A stretch of 64,000 nucleotides of DNA from Prado023 sp963798745 (lineage in GTDB: Bacteria; Actinomycetota; Actinomycetes; S36-B12; CAIYMF01): contig CAWCUF010000004.1 of the NCBI GenBank assembly GCA_963798745.1, positions 206,830 to 270,829 on the forward strand. Reading direction: 5' to 3'. Under the pieces are notes generated by a model. That model did no database searches, was not told the DNA's origin, and saw nothing but the letters and a program-made list of their open reading frames with translations. Numbering within the stretch: position 1 is the first letter of the stretch; the number at the start of each line of letters is the position of its first letter. The translations under genes were made by a program, and so were the position numbers. Shown in pieces: positions 15,101 to 24,185 of the stretch.

Positions 15101-17251
15101 GCCGACGACCGCGACGTCGCCGCTTTCACCGAGCTCGTCGGGAACGCCACCCTCCTGCAGGGAACACGCCCGGACCTCGGCCTCCTCCTGGCAGCTGAGG
15201 CCTTCAACCAGGATCCCGGCCCCGAGTCGCAGGGGGCGCTCCTCGCTGGTCTGCACCAACTGGATGGCACTGCAGAGGTATGGACCGAGGGCCGGTTCGT
15301 CGGAACCGCCCGAGGGGGGTGCACCAGCGCGCCCGAGCCGGGGGTGCTCGTCGTGTCGCCGAACACGCCCCCCGACAGTCCGGGGGCGCGTCAAAGGCTT
15401 GTGGAACTCGACGTCGTGAACCAGCAAGTCGTGCGCCGGCTCGAGGACGTTGACCTCGTGTGCGGCGTCCGCCGCCTGCCGGGTGGACTTGCGGCTGGCC
15501 CGGGCGGGGCGATGTTCGCGGGCAACACGATCGAAAGGGTCGCGCTGCTCGTGGACGAGGGCGGCAAGGAGGTCGCCAAGTTTCCGTTGTGGTCAGATCC
15601 CCTCTTCGGCCCCGAGGGCCAGCTCATCGCGCGCCGCGGCAAGGACAGTGGGTCCTACTACGTCGTGGACCCAGAGACGCGTCAGCCGGTCGGTGAGAGC
15701 GTCTTCACCGGCATACAGGCGTGGCTGTCACCGACTGCCTCGTACTTCCTGGTGGTGGGGCTCGGTGAGGACGGGGCCGGCGGGACAGGCCCGGTCACCC
15801 TGGTGGATGCGCAGACCTTCGGCACCATCGCCACGCTCGCCGACATCGTGGTCGGCCCTCCGCCCGCGTGGGGCCCGGGCGACATGCTGGTGGCGTTCGG
15901 TGACGAGCGCGGAACACTGGGGGTTTGGGACACCAGGACAGGTGAGCCGGTGCTCGCCGTCGACAACGTGGGAGCCTCGTTGGTCGCGATCTCCCCGGAC
16001 GGCACCACGATCGCCGTCTCCACGGGCGCCGGGGACGTGCAGTACCGGTCGCTAGCCGACGGGCGGGTCCTCGACGAGGTCGACCCGGGCCCGAGCGTGC
16101 CCATGGCCCTGGAATGGATCGATGACACCCGGCTCGCCGCATTGGGCGCCGACGGGGTGGTGTCGATCCTCAGCCGAGACGGGCGCGCGCTGGGGGAGCG
16201 CGGGCCTCCCTGCTGCTCGCCGGAGGAGTTCTCCTACGTCATGCCCGAGGGGCAACCGAATCCCTACGCCTACTACGGCAACCTCGCGACCGGCATGGGG
16301 CGCTTCGTCGACCTCGAGACCGGTGCCACGGCGACAGTCGACATGTCGCCCTACGTGTCCGACCCGTCGGCGGCTGAGGTGCGGCTGGATACCAGGGACG
16401 TGCTGCTGCTCGAACCAACCGGCAACGCCCTGCTCGTTGATGGACTCGGCACTCTGGTGCACAAGGTTCCGTTGCCCGTGGAGCACCTCCCCTATGACGC
16501 TGCGATGGCCGCTGCAGGGGGACGGCCATCCGCGGACCCTCCGCCCCCAACCTTCACGGTGATGGGGGTGGCCTCGGGAGGACGAACGGCTGTCTACTCC
16601 CTCGAGGTGGCACATGTCGACGCAACCACCCTCGACGTCGTTGCTGGCCCCAACCGACTCGATCTGCCCGGGCCAGCGAACTACGTGGCGCTGCAGAACG
16701 GCTCAGTGATCGCGCTGGAGTACCAGGATTCCGAGGCGATCAGGTTGGAGTTCCGCGACACCGATGGTGCCATTCTAGCCGAGGGCAGGGTGCCCTTCCC
16801 GGTCGGCTGGGCCGCCCTGACCGGTGATGACCGCCATGTGGTCGCTGCGAGAGCGTCCGACGACTCGGTGCGCGTGGTGGACACCAGCGACGGCCGCGTC
16901 ACCGTGCTGCCGGTGAACTCCGAACCCCGGGAGCCCCACATGCTCTCCGATTCCCGGTTCATGCTCCAGACCCGCGAGGGGCAGTACGAACTTTGGGATG
17001 CCGCGGGACCGACGCGGATCGGAGCCCTGGCCGATCCAGGCCCGTATGCCAGGACCTCCCCATCGGTGGCCCGCGACGAGTCGCACGTCTGGATCGTGCT
17101 CGACGGCGCCTGGACCAGGATCCCCCTGGACCCACGCGAATGGCGCGATCGTGCTTGCACCCTGGCGGGCCGGTCCCTCACCGAACAGGAATGGCGCGAC
17201 TTCGTACCGGGCGACCAGCCCTACCACGACGCCTGCGCCGCCACCGCCTGA
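12107..17251 (+). CDS. giant wHTH-BTAD / kinase-like / STAND NTPase / TM / propeller protein (locus 1)
   Basis: This is a 1714-residue multidomain protein. Residues 1-90 form an OmpR-type winged helix (MKVCVLGGIRIGVGGE, RLRSTASDEDG, TRPGGYVLSV), and about 95-245 is a bacterial transcriptional activator (BTAD) repeat region. Residues about 257-455 are Hanks-kinase-like: glycine loop IGGGATSVV, VAVK with Lys287, IHRNVKPSNVLL with Asn380 in place of the catalytic Asp, and DFG at 398-400. From about 527 comes a STAND-type NTPase: NPYRGLAAF, FFGRD, Walker A GPSGCGKSS, Walker B IVVDQLEELF. One membrane span (about 970-990) follows RRQARRR, so the remaining 700 residues, propeller-like repeats with a Cys-containing end, are predicted extracytoplasmic. 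ATG 12107 follows GAGGTG. Confidence 0.85.
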   Translation: MKVCVLGGIRIGVGGEPSPVSTLRHQRIVAGLVLAGPQGLSVDSLAARVWDADETPTSPVPTLRTYVKRLRSTASDEDGTLIVTRPGGYVLSVDPDDVDSEYFLRLVAEAQRETRLDDSLHLLDRALALWRGAPFDGLEGLDWVAPSATRLNEARVAAQVHRLAVLLDLGVGDVAGEAADLLVDNPYHERLRALRVVALYRAGRQAEALADIAEHRTRMGDELGVDVSKAVSELEVAILRQDPALSAPQSSGHALRGYLLGPRIGGGATSVVNRATQPSVGRQVAVKIIRGARANDPGFVRRFPTQSTTVARLAHPHIVPLYDYWRDAEQAYFVLRWIEGGNLTDALAAHPMTLSRVADVVAQVADALDFAHSRGVIHRNVKPSNVLLDRDGNAYLTDFGIPTNAGRGAGTQGFMDTAGFVSPEVLSGDDAGPSTDVFSLGVLVNVMLARGPQPAGAAGAHDSADDTHGLPGPVETGDPKLDAALDRLVARATASEPSHRHASAGALATELAELASVAPRPRSIDLENPYRGLAAFAAPDAGVFFGRDRMISTVLARLAQEPGVLVVGPSGCGKSSLVGAGVVPRLRSMPHPPLVTTMVPGSDPFAALVQALGMVATNPDADARELIDADSGLVEMTAALCPGSRVTIVVDQLEELFTLCPPAESEAFLALLAGALSSSTGKGTLLLSIRADFFDRPLESPSFGKVVGPAVQTLYPMTADELVAAITKPARTVGVEFSEALVARLAADVADQPGTLPLLQFALTEMFERRSMDRIDVPDYERVGGLAGALVAAAEERFALMSVEEQLAVRRLMSRLVAVEGEVTSRRELVADMANIPGVSRELIDGLAGARLLTLDHQPTSREPTVELVHEALLEAWPRLRGWVDENREHLSVAGRLRTDAAQWWSQGRDPDLLYRGLALALAEDVAADTGIGLSGPEREFLAAGVRARDDEEAHAREQVVRERRQARRRSALLTATAAAVVIGVLATVLGAGAARQAADDRDVAAFTELVGNATLLQGTRPDLGLLLAAEAFNQDPGPESQGALLAGLHQLDGTAEVWTEGRFVGTARGGCTSAPEPGVLVVSPNTPPDSPGARQRLVELDVVNQQVVRRLEDVDLVCGVRRLPGGLAAGPGGAMFAGNTIERVALLVDEGGKEVAKFPLWSDPLFGPEGQLIARRGKDSGSYYVVDPETRQPVGESVFTGIQAWLSPTASYFLVVGLGEDGAGGTGPVTLVDAQTFGTIATLADIVVGPPPAWGPGDMLVAFGDERGTLGVWDTRTGEPVLAVDNVGASLVAISPDGTTIAVSTGAGDVQYRSLADGRVLDEVDPGPSVPMALEWIDDTRLAALGADGVVSILSRDGRALGERGPPCCSPEEFSYVMPEGQPNPYAYYGNLATGMGRFVDLETGATATVDMSPYVSDPSAAEVRLDTRDVLLLEPTGNALLVDGLGTLVHKVPLPVEHLPYDAAMAAAGGRPSADPPPPTFTVMGVASGGRTAVYSLEVAHVDATTLDVVAGPNRLDLPGPANYVALQNGSVIALEYQDSEAIRLEFRDTDGAILAEGRVPFPVGWAALTGDDRHVVAARASDDSVRVVDTSDGRVTVLPVNSEPREPHMLSDSRFMLQTREGQYELWDAAGPTRIGALADPGPYARTSPSVARDESHVWIVLDGAWTRIPLDPREWRDRACTLAGRSLTEQEWRDFVPGDQPYHDACAATA

Positions 17252-17391
17252 GGCGAGACGGGGCTGCGCGTCTGCCGGATTCCCGCTGCTATGCGGCTGC
17301 TATGTCGCACTCATAGCGTTCGTTGCGCACGACAGGCCAGGCCCAGAGGCCGGGTCCGCTAGGAACACACTTCGATTGTCAGGAGACCCGC

Positions 17392-17997
17392 ATGCGCAAC
17401 CGACCACACACCAAAACGCTGGCTGTCGCCGGCGCCACCGCTCTCGCCCTCAGCCTGACGGCCGGAGCGAGCGCCAGTGCCAAGGGTTTCATCGAGGATG
17501 AACTCCAGTACGAGTACTACTACGGCACCTTCGGCCAGACCCCCAACATCGCTCTGTTCGCCGGCGGCGAGGCTCAGGAGTTCTGCGGCGAAGGCGAGCC
17601 GGGACACGTCCCACCAGGAACCGCCCCCATGCGCGTCTTCCCGCGCAAGGACGGCTCGGTGGATCTCAAAGTGAATGCCAAGGACCAGCCGATCAACCTC
17701 TACTACATAGACGCTCCCGGCTCTCCGGAGTGGCTCGCGGAGATCTGCCCAGGGATCGAAGCCGGAGATGCACCGCCAGTTCCCTTCGCCTCGGGCAAGG
17801 CTGCCCTGAAGGTCCGCGACACCATCGTCTCAGAAGACCGGGTGGAGTTCTTCAACTCCGTGAAGGGCAAGGCGCAAGGGACCGATGGAACGAGGTACAG
17901 GGTCCGGGCATCGGCCGACGGCGTCGTCGAAGACGGCGTTCTTGTCGGCGATCCCAGCGACGTCGTCACGTTCACGTTGAAGGAGATCCGACGCTGA
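17392..17997 (+). CDS. secreted protein of unknown function
   Basis: This is a 201-residue protein with a clear Sec signal peptide (KTLAVAGATALALSLTAGAS, cleavage near ASA-KG). The mature part begins with a Tyr-rich stretch (QYEYYYGTFGQ), contains two Cys (EFCGEGE, EICPGI) that could form a disulfide, and ends in a beta-rich region (DPSDVVTFTLKEIRR). ATG 17392 has AGGAGA upstream and is preferred over an earlier in-frame codon at 17323. It lies 140 bp after the giant receptor gene on the same strand and might belong to its regulon, which is inference only. I do not recognise the family. Confidence 0.7.
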   Translation: MRNRPHTKTLAVAGATALALSLTAGASASAKGFIEDELQYEYYYGTFGQTPNIALFAGGEAQEFCGEGEPGHVPPGTAPMRVFPRKDGSVDLKVNAKDQPINLYYIDAPGSPEWLAEICPGIEAGDAPPVPFASGKAALKVRDTIVSEDRVEFFNSVKGKAQGTDGTRYRVRASADGVVEDGVLVGDPSDVVTFTLKEIRR

Positions 17998-18187
17998 GAC
18001 GACGTGGGGCCCTTCGCGGGGGGAGGGGACCCACCTTGGTCCGACTGGAACAGCCCCGCAACGACTACTCTGACCAGTGGAGGTTTTGCCCATGACTGAC
18101 GGAACCGATTCCCCGTCGACAACGGTCGGAACCGCCCCGGCTGTGAAGGCGTCTGGGTGAAGGACATCTCCCATGAACGCCGTACCG

Positions 18188-18547
18188 CGCCTGTTCCCGC
18201 GTGGATCCCAGGCCAATGCCACCGCAGACGATGATGGTCTGGTACCGACGGGGCACATCCAGTTCGTGCATGGCCTGGCAGTACAGCTGCGGCGCCCGGT
18301 CGACCGCCTGTGCGGCCTGCCGGCACAGCCTGATCATGTCCGGCGAGACATCGCAGCCATCGACGTCCAACCCGGCCGCCACCCACGGAACGAGCAGCCG
18401 GCCAGTGCCACACGCGACGTCCAAGGCCGGCTGGCCAGCCTCGACGAACTGCCGGAAGTAGTCGATCTCAGGTCCCGACTGGCGGAACAGCGACCACCAC
18501 CGGGCCACCAATCCGTGATGCCAACTCCGCGGCTCAACAGGACTCAC
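18188..18547 (-). pseudogene. truncated class I SAM methyltransferase
   Basis: From GTG 18547 the minus strand reads a methyltransferase N-terminus: WWSLFRQSGPEIDYFRQFVE, motif I ALDVACGTGRLLVPWV, then VDGCDVSPDMIRL and QTIIVCGGIGLGSTREQ. Motif I (DVACGTG) binds SAM and DVSPDM is the acidic loop. After STREQ the family-like reading ends and the frame continues as Arg-rich noise, so the C-terminal half of about 110 residues is missing. It is a 3'-truncated gene. Confidence 0.7.
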
Positions 18548-18780
18548 CTCGAAATCACCAGCCCTCCGCGAGCACCCCAACGGTCCGACCCCGCCAGCCC
18601 ATGGCCGCGCCGCCCGAACAGCGCGTTCGACCCCAATCTGGCGCAGAGCGACGATCTTGCGCAACCTGGAGCGGTGCTGCCAAGGTCACCGAAGCGATGC
18701 TCAAGCAGCGGGAGCACCGCGAACCAGTCTCGGGCCCCGAACTGAAGACTCCCAGGTTCGATGGCCCCGTCTATCTAGGC

Positions 18781-18900
18781 TGGAGTGCAGCGCCTGGGTG
18801 GGTCTCAGCAGGGCTGTCAACGGCAGGGCTGGCCGGCCGGTCGCCAGTCACAGTGGGTGACCAGCCCCGGAACACCCTATTGCGACACATCAGCGGCCGG
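18781..18900. repeat. dispersed repeat, copy with module A
   Basis: TGGAGTGCAGCGCCTGGGTG, GGGCTGTCAACGGCAGGGCT, CGCCAGTCACAGTGGGTGAC and ACACCCTATTGCGACACATC match module A. Only a few bases of the junction to module B (AGCGGCC) remain. Confidence 0.7.
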
Positions 18901-19162
18901 CGTGGCTGTCGATGGGTCGGCGCTCACCCGCGATCACCCTCCGTTAGCGCTGTCTGGCTGGCTGCCTGACCTCGGCTTCGGCGGAGTCCCCGACCGTGCT
19001 CCACGACCAGTAGACCGGGGTCGGCGTCATCGCCCAGCCGGGCGCATCGGTCAGCCGCGGTCCACCAGGTGGTGTCCGAGGACCTCGACGGTGGCCAGTT
19101 GCCCCTCGAGCCGGAGACCGTCGCCTCGATGGCTGCCGTTCGTCGACTCGGCGGCGGGCAGT

Positions 19163-20017
19163 TCAACCGCGTTCGGCCGGGTTGAAGTCGTAGTGGTGGT
19201 AACCGGAGGCATCGAGGACGGCCACTGACGCTTCGGGCACCTCCACGAAGGACCCGGGCAACTCGGCTATGGGCTCCGACACCACGACGTGGGCGTCGTC
19301 GCTGAACATGCGCAGACGTTCGACTTCCGGGTACATCTGGGGTAGCGAGACCAAATCGACCGAGTGGAACAGCGACCGGGTACCGCCCTGCGTCGAGTAC
19401 CGGAACGCCCAGATTGTGGACCCGTCGGATACCGCCACGGTGCCTTGCCAGGGGAAGGTGACGCCATGGGCTCTCCCGGCCGTTTCCACAACGCCGATGG
19501 CCCGGTGCATGCCGCCGATCGGGTCCTCTGGCAGCCCGAGGGTGAGCGCCAGGTAGAACAGGACCTCGGAGTCGGTGGTTCCCTGGATGCCCAGGTAGAG
19601 CTCCGGGTCAGCCGCGAGTACGAGTGACCAGAACCTGCGCGAGCTGACCCAGGTGACCAGCTCACCGCTCTTCTTCTGCCACGTCCGGGCGGCGGCCGGA
19701 CCACCGGACCACCGATCCAACAGACAAACTGCCATCCGTTCCGCCAAGACAACTGGCTGTTCATGCACAACGGGACCATCACGGAGTTCGCGCGCGTCAA
19801 GCGTGAATACGCCAGGCCGGGTCGAGGCTGCGGTAGACACCGGGACGCGCCTCTTCGGGGCTGTCCTGCGGGTACCAGCCGAAGCCGAAGCCGTCCCCGT
19901 TCACCGGTTCGGCCCCAAGGGAGGAGCCCAGCGACTGTGCGACGATCGAGTGGGTGGGGTGCAGGATCAGTTCGCTCGCGCGGATGGTGCTCCGCGATAC
20001 GCCATCCATCGGCACAT
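19163..20017 (-). pseudogene. class II glutamine amidotransferase, broken by an internal inversion
   Basis: The minus strand starts MCRWMAYRGAPS at 20017, with the catalytic N-terminal Cys2 of class II (YafJ/EgtC-like) amidotransferases. After a 1-nt shift it continues RASELILHPTHSIVAQSL, NGDGFGFGWYP and YRSLDPAW. The next family segment is found on the plus strand at about 19625-19815: NLRELTQVTSSPLFFCHVRA, IQQTNCHPFRQDNWLFMHNG, TITEFARVKRE. The minus strand then resumes with LAADPELYLGIQGTTDSEVL and ends with SEPIAELPGSFVEVPEASV. Within the inverted piece an 8-bp tandem duplication (GGACCACC twice) breaks the frame at HVRAAAGPP. At least three lesions mark it as dead. Confidence 0.8.
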
Positions 20018-20465
20018 ATGACCACCTCGTCAGATCACGGCGCGCCCGCGCGCCTGTTCGGACTCGCCCTGCAATCGCAGAGCAGACCGGATCCAGGACC
20101 GGCTCACCGTACCCCCAGACTCCCAACTGGGTTGGACCAGGCCTGTCGCCGGAACTCCCTCGGAACACCGTGAACGCCGACACCCGACCAGAGCGGCGTC
20201 GAGGGGCGACGGCCGGGAACCCATTGGCCCTGACCCCAGTCATGCGGGGGCCCGCACGGGCGTCGATCGGGGGACGAGTTCAGAGCCCCACCACCGGATG
20301 GCCAGAGGTCACATACCGCACCAGAGTCCACGCTCAAGGCCGGATAGCCGACCCCCACCATCAAGAGCCGCCCGGACCGCCCTGGTACGTCTTGATGTCC
20401 AGGCTCTGCACCTGTTACACCGCGTTGACCGGGCAGACACCGAAGAGAAGCGCGGCGACCTTGAA
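20018..20465. other. no recognisable gene
   Basis: Frames on both strands lack coherent motifs. The stretch lies between the broken amidotransferase and a frameshifted membrane-protein gene. Confidence 0.35.
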
Positions 20466-21037
20466 CTATTTGATGAACCCAAGGGCCACGCCGTCCTCGC
20501 CGCGTTCGGAACAATGGGCCTGCACGTCCACACCGCCATAGCCGGAGGCTTGTGCCCCGTGCCCTGCGGCGATCAACGGATCATCCTCATCCGCCCACGG
20601 CTGCGGGCCTGACATCCCCGCCAAGGCGCGCTCATCCGGGGGCCCCGCTTCGGGACCGTCTGGGGCGACAACGTCCTCGCAAGGTTCATCGCTGACCCGC
20701 GTTGCCCACCCCCGGTCGACCGTAGGTAGAGGCACACGCTTGCCTGGGGAATCCACAATTCACCGCGACCTGCCCGTTCTGCGCGGAATCCGGTGAGAAC
20801 GAGACCAGCCATCCCCAACGCCTCAGCCTTCGCCGCTATCAGGGCCTTGTCGTAGAGCCTGGCCGGGTCACTGGTCACAGCCTCCCCAAGATCAACCGCC
20901 CTATTGAACGACACTCTCCCCGCACGCATGAACACACCGGCGCCCACGAGGCCCAGCAAGACGACCGCGGCCACCAAGGTGTAGGTCAGCCCGCCACCGC
21001 CACCTCCCTGTGGCGTCAGCCGGTAGCCCCCGCTCAC
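20466..21037 (-). pseudogene. single-pass membrane protein, frameshifted
   Basis: From GTG 21037 the protein has a Gly-rich start, one hydrophobic segment (LTYTLVAAVVLLGLVGAGVF) and a helical part (LYDKALIAAKAEALGMAGLV, LTGFRAERAGRGEL). Near 20756 the plausible reading moves frame to DSPGKRVPLPTVDRGWATRV, then an acidic Pro-rich stretch and a tail GHGAQASGYGGVDVQAHCSE ending at 20466. Repaired length would be about 190 residues. I do not recognise the family. A single indel or sequencing error is possible. Confidence 0.4.
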
Positions 21038-21225
21038 CCTCGAGCCCCCACGGGCCGGCCCGGTTCTGTCCGCTGATCGCGGTGTGGGTGGCGTTCAGCA
21101 CGCGCGCTGATGCGCAGGCGGTCACTCATGCACTGCGGTTCCTGCGGACGGGTAGGAGCCTCCCGAAACCACAACGCCTGCTAGCGAGGCCCCAGGACGT
21201 AACACGTACCGTCTAAGGTGCCCCC

Positions 21226-22911
21226 ATGAATCTGATGCCTGTGGCTCTGCGCGGCTATGACAAGTCCTGGTTGAGCCGTGACGTGATCGCCGGGGTGACC
21301 CTCGCCGCCGTTGCCATCCCCGAGGTGATGGGCTACACGTCCATCGCCCAGGTGCCCATCCAGACCGGCCTGTACACGGTCATCTTTCCGACGCTGGTGT
21401 TCGCACTTCTCGGGGCGTCGAAACTGCTGGTGGTGGGTGCGGACTCGGCCACCGCCGCGGTGCTGGCCGCGGGCCTGGCGGGCCTGGGCATCGCTGGGCT
21501 CACGCCCTACAGCCCGGAGTGGGTCGCCTGGTGCAGCCTCACGGCATTGGTGGTCGGCGGCATGCTCGTGCTCGCACGCCTGCTGAAGCTGGGGTTCATC
21601 GGAGACTTCCTGAGCACGTCGGTGCTCGTCGGCTTCCTCACAGGTGTCGGCATCCAGGTGCTCAGCGGGCAGATCCCCGACATGCTCGGCGTGCCGAAGG
21701 GGACGGGGAACTGGTTCTCCCAGCAGTGGTCGACGATCACCTCGATCCCCGATGCCAACCTGGCCACGGTCGGCTTCGCCGTGCTGACGGTGGGCCTGAT
21801 CATCGGGTTCGACAAGTTCCTGCCCAAGATCCCCGGTGCCCTGGTCGCGGTGGTGCTGTGCATCGTCATCTCCACGGTCACTGACGCGGCGACCAGCGGG
21901 GTGGCCGTGGTCGGAGCCGTTCCGTCAGGGCCCCCGCCCGTCGGGTTGCCGCAGGGCGTGGGCCTCAGTGATGCGGTGAAGGTGCTGGGGGTGGCGTTCT
22001 CCTGCTTCGTGCTGATCATCGCCCAGAGCGCGGCGACCGCCCGCAGCTTCGCCGCCAAGCATGGCGATCGGGTGGACGTCAACCGCGACATCGTGGGCCT
22101 CTCGGGGGCGAGCATCGCCGCGGGCCTGTCCGGGACGTTCGTGGTCAATGGCAGCCCGACGAAGACCCAGATCCTGGACCAGCAGCACGGCCGGACCCAG
22201 GTGGCCAACATCACCATGTCGGCCGTCGTCCTGCTGTTCGCGTTGTTCTTCACCGGCCTGCTGACCAACATGCCCAAGGCGACGCTGGCCGGCATCGTGT
22301 TCATGATCGGCGTCAGCCTGATCGACATGCTGGGCCTCTCGCGGATCAAGCGGGAGCGCTACAGCGAGTTCATCGTGGCCTGCCTGACCGGGTTCGTGGT
22401 CTTCGCGGTCGGTGTCGAGCAGGGCATCATCCTGGCGATCGTGGCCTCGATAATCGAGATCATCCGCCGGGCGTACACCCCCAAGGACTTCGTGGTCGTG
22501 CAGGAGATCGGGGGGGCACCCACGTACGTCGCTGCCACCCCGGGAACGCAGAGCGAGCCCGGCCTGGTCGTCTTCCGCTTCGACGCCGAGCTGTTCTACG
22601 CGAACGCCAGTCGGTTCACCGACGACGTCAAGGCGCTGGTTGACGGCGCGCCGGACCCGGTGCGCTGGGTGCTGCTCGACGCCTCGGCCCTGACCGACGT
22701 CGACTACTCCGCCGGGATCCAGCTCAGGGACCTCGCGAACTTCCTGCACGCACGTGGCATCGCCGTCGGCCTCGTTCGGGCCGACGTGGAACTCCTCGCG
22801 ACGTTGACAACCTACGACGTGGTCGGCGAGCAGTCACCCGTACGGACCTTCCCTACGATCAGCCAGGGCATCGCAGCATTCGAAGCCGACCAGGGCGCCG
22901 CGCACCCGTAA
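21226..22911 (+). CDS. SulP-family anion transporter with STAS domain
   Basis: This is a 561-residue membrane protein. The transport domain has about 12 hydrophobic segments. The early signature LSRDVIAGVTLAAVAIPEVM, then GLYTVIFPTLVFALLGAS, is diagnostic of SLC26/SulP carriers. NGSPTKTQ and the loop after GDRVDVNRD are typical of the second half. Residues about 440-550 form the cytoplasmic STAS domain (VVFRFDAELFYANASRFTDD, LLDASALTDVDYSAGIQL). It may carry sulfate, bicarbonate or another anion; sequence alone does not decide. The ATG is at 21226. It is the only intact gene among broken neighbours on both sides. Confidence 0.92.
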   Translation: MNLMPVALRGYDKSWLSRDVIAGVTLAAVAIPEVMGYTSIAQVPIQTGLYTVIFPTLVFALLGASKLLVVGADSATAAVLAAGLAGLGIAGLTPYSPEWVAWCSLTALVVGGMLVLARLLKLGFIGDFLSTSVLVGFLTGVGIQVLSGQIPDMLGVPKGTGNWFSQQWSTITSIPDANLATVGFAVLTVGLIIGFDKFLPKIPGALVAVVLCIVISTVTDAATSGVAVVGAVPSGPPPVGLPQGVGLSDAVKVLGVAFSCFVLIIAQSAATARSFAAKHGDRVDVNRDIVGLSGASIAAGLSGTFVVNGSPTKTQILDQQHGRTQVANITMSAVVLLFALFFTGLLTNMPKATLAGIVFMIGVSLIDMLGLSRIKRERYSEFIVACLTGFVVFAVGVEQGIILAIVASIIEIIRRAYTPKDFVVVQEIGGAPTYVAATPGTQSEPGLVVFRFDAELFYANASRFTDDVKALVDGAPDPVRWVLLDASALTDVDYSAGIQLRDLANFLHARGIAVGLVRADVELLATLTTYDVVGEQSPVRTFPTISQGIAAFEADQGAAHP

Positions 22912-22929
22912 GTGAGGCGTTGCCACATC

Positions 22930-23081
22930 GGCGAGGTGAGCGCCGGCACGCGTCAGATCACCGCGAACACCGCACTCCGACTGGCCCCATTCCTCGGGGT
23001 GGGCGACGCTGACCGGCACTGGCTCGCCTGAAGATCGAGAACGACCACCTCGGTGCCGCCCAATTCGATCGTCCCGCTTGA
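22930..23081 (+). pseudogene. remnant of a HigA-type antitoxin
   Basis: The plus strand reads RQITANTALRLAPFLGVGDA and DRHWLA. After a one-base shift near 23030 it reads LKIENDHLGAAQFDRPA and a stop at 23081. This parallels the end of the intact HigA at 54726 (RRITADTALRLARYFGTTDR, LELEKDHLGAA). The N-terminal HTH half is missing. It is a decayed antitoxin C-terminus. Confidence 0.6.
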
Positions 23082-23498
23082 GACCCCCCGACCAGTCACG
23101 AAGCCGTCCGATCGAGCCACCGACGCTCGCGGCCCGGCGCGCCGAGCTTGCGCGGGTGGCCTTCTCCGGAACGACTGGCCACGGCCTCCCGGTCTGAGCC
23201 CCGCTGGTGTGCTCGGCCATGGCCCGCCAAGGCTTGGCGGGGATCATCGCGGTCCTCGCCGATGAGGTTTCGGCAGCGGTTGCCGCGGACGCGGTCAAGT
23301 AGCCTGGGCTGAGCAGCGGCGATGCCATGGGCGTTCTGGCACTGAATGCGGACAGCAGGCTGAAGACCGACAGGGTGGGGTGCAGCTGGGAGCCGGTGCG
23401 TTGATCAGCACCAGTGCCCTTCTTCTTGGTCCCCGGGGCTGTGATTGGCGCACCGTTGCTCGGTGGCCCCCCATCAACGCTTCAGGCACCGCGTCGAA
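23082..23498. other. gene debris, no intact gene
   Basis: A short plus-strand frame ending at 23302 reads MARQGLAGIIAVLADEVSAA then VAADAVK and a stop. It looks like the C-terminus of a lost gene of unknown type. The rest has no recognisable content. Confidence 0.3.
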
Positions 23499-24106
23499 TC
23501 AACTGCCGAGCAGGTGAGCGAGGTGCGTCAGCGACGTGGCTTGCAGGGTGGGGGCGTTGAAGTACGCCGGGTAGGTCGCCCCGGTCCGGTTGATCCAGGC
23601 GGTGCGCATGCCCGCGAGGTGTGCGCCGTTGATGTCCCACGGGTGGACCGCGACGAGCATCATGGCGGCGGGTCGCGAGCGGCACCGCCCGGCGGCATAG
23701 GAGTACGCCGCTGGTGCGGGCTTCCAGATCCCGGCGTCCTCGGTCGACAGGTGGCGTTCGAAGTGCCCGCTGACGCCTGCGCGCGCGAACAGCCGTTCCG
23801 CGACCGATACTTCGGCGTTGCTCAGGGTGACCAGCCGCGGTCCTAGCGCCTCGAGGGCGGACAGCCAGTGTGCCGACGGCGAGTTGGCCGAAGTGCGCCC
23901 TGTGCGCGTGCGGCTGTCAACGACAGTCCGTCCAGTAGCAGCGTGGTGAGCCACGTCCGGGCGAGCCCGGCGGGGGCTCCGACGTCGACGAATCGGCCGC
24001 CCATCGGCGACAAGTCCGACAGCGTCTCGTGAACATCGAACAACAGCACGTCCGGCAGGGTCCTACCGTTGTCCGGGCTTCGTGTGCCGGGATTCGACAT
24101 TCCCAT
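23499..24106 (-). pseudogene. haloacid dehalogenase-type hydrolase, internally deleted
   Basis: The N-terminal part (from 24106) has HAD motif I, DVLLFDVHETLSDL, and continues to LARTWLTTLLLDGLSLTAAR. The next recognisable part is in another frame: WLSALEALGPRLVTLSNAEV (motif II), then HLSTEDAGIWKPAPAAYSYA with the motif III Lys, and PWDINGAHLAGMRTAWINR. About 50 residues of the cap domain are absent between the two halves. The family is type II 2-haloacid dehalogenase-like. Internal deletion plus frameshift makes it non-functional. Confidence 0.7.
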
Positions 24107-24185
24107 GGGCTCCGATCGCGAGGTGGTCTGTCGTGAATGCCTCGATCAGCGCTGTGCGCGGACCGGTTGTGTCGGGCCGATCGGG

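Noticed and set aside
13760..15427. 555-residue minus-strand open frame
   Set aside because: It lies opposite the STAND part of the 12107 gene and mirrors its codon usage; no motif.
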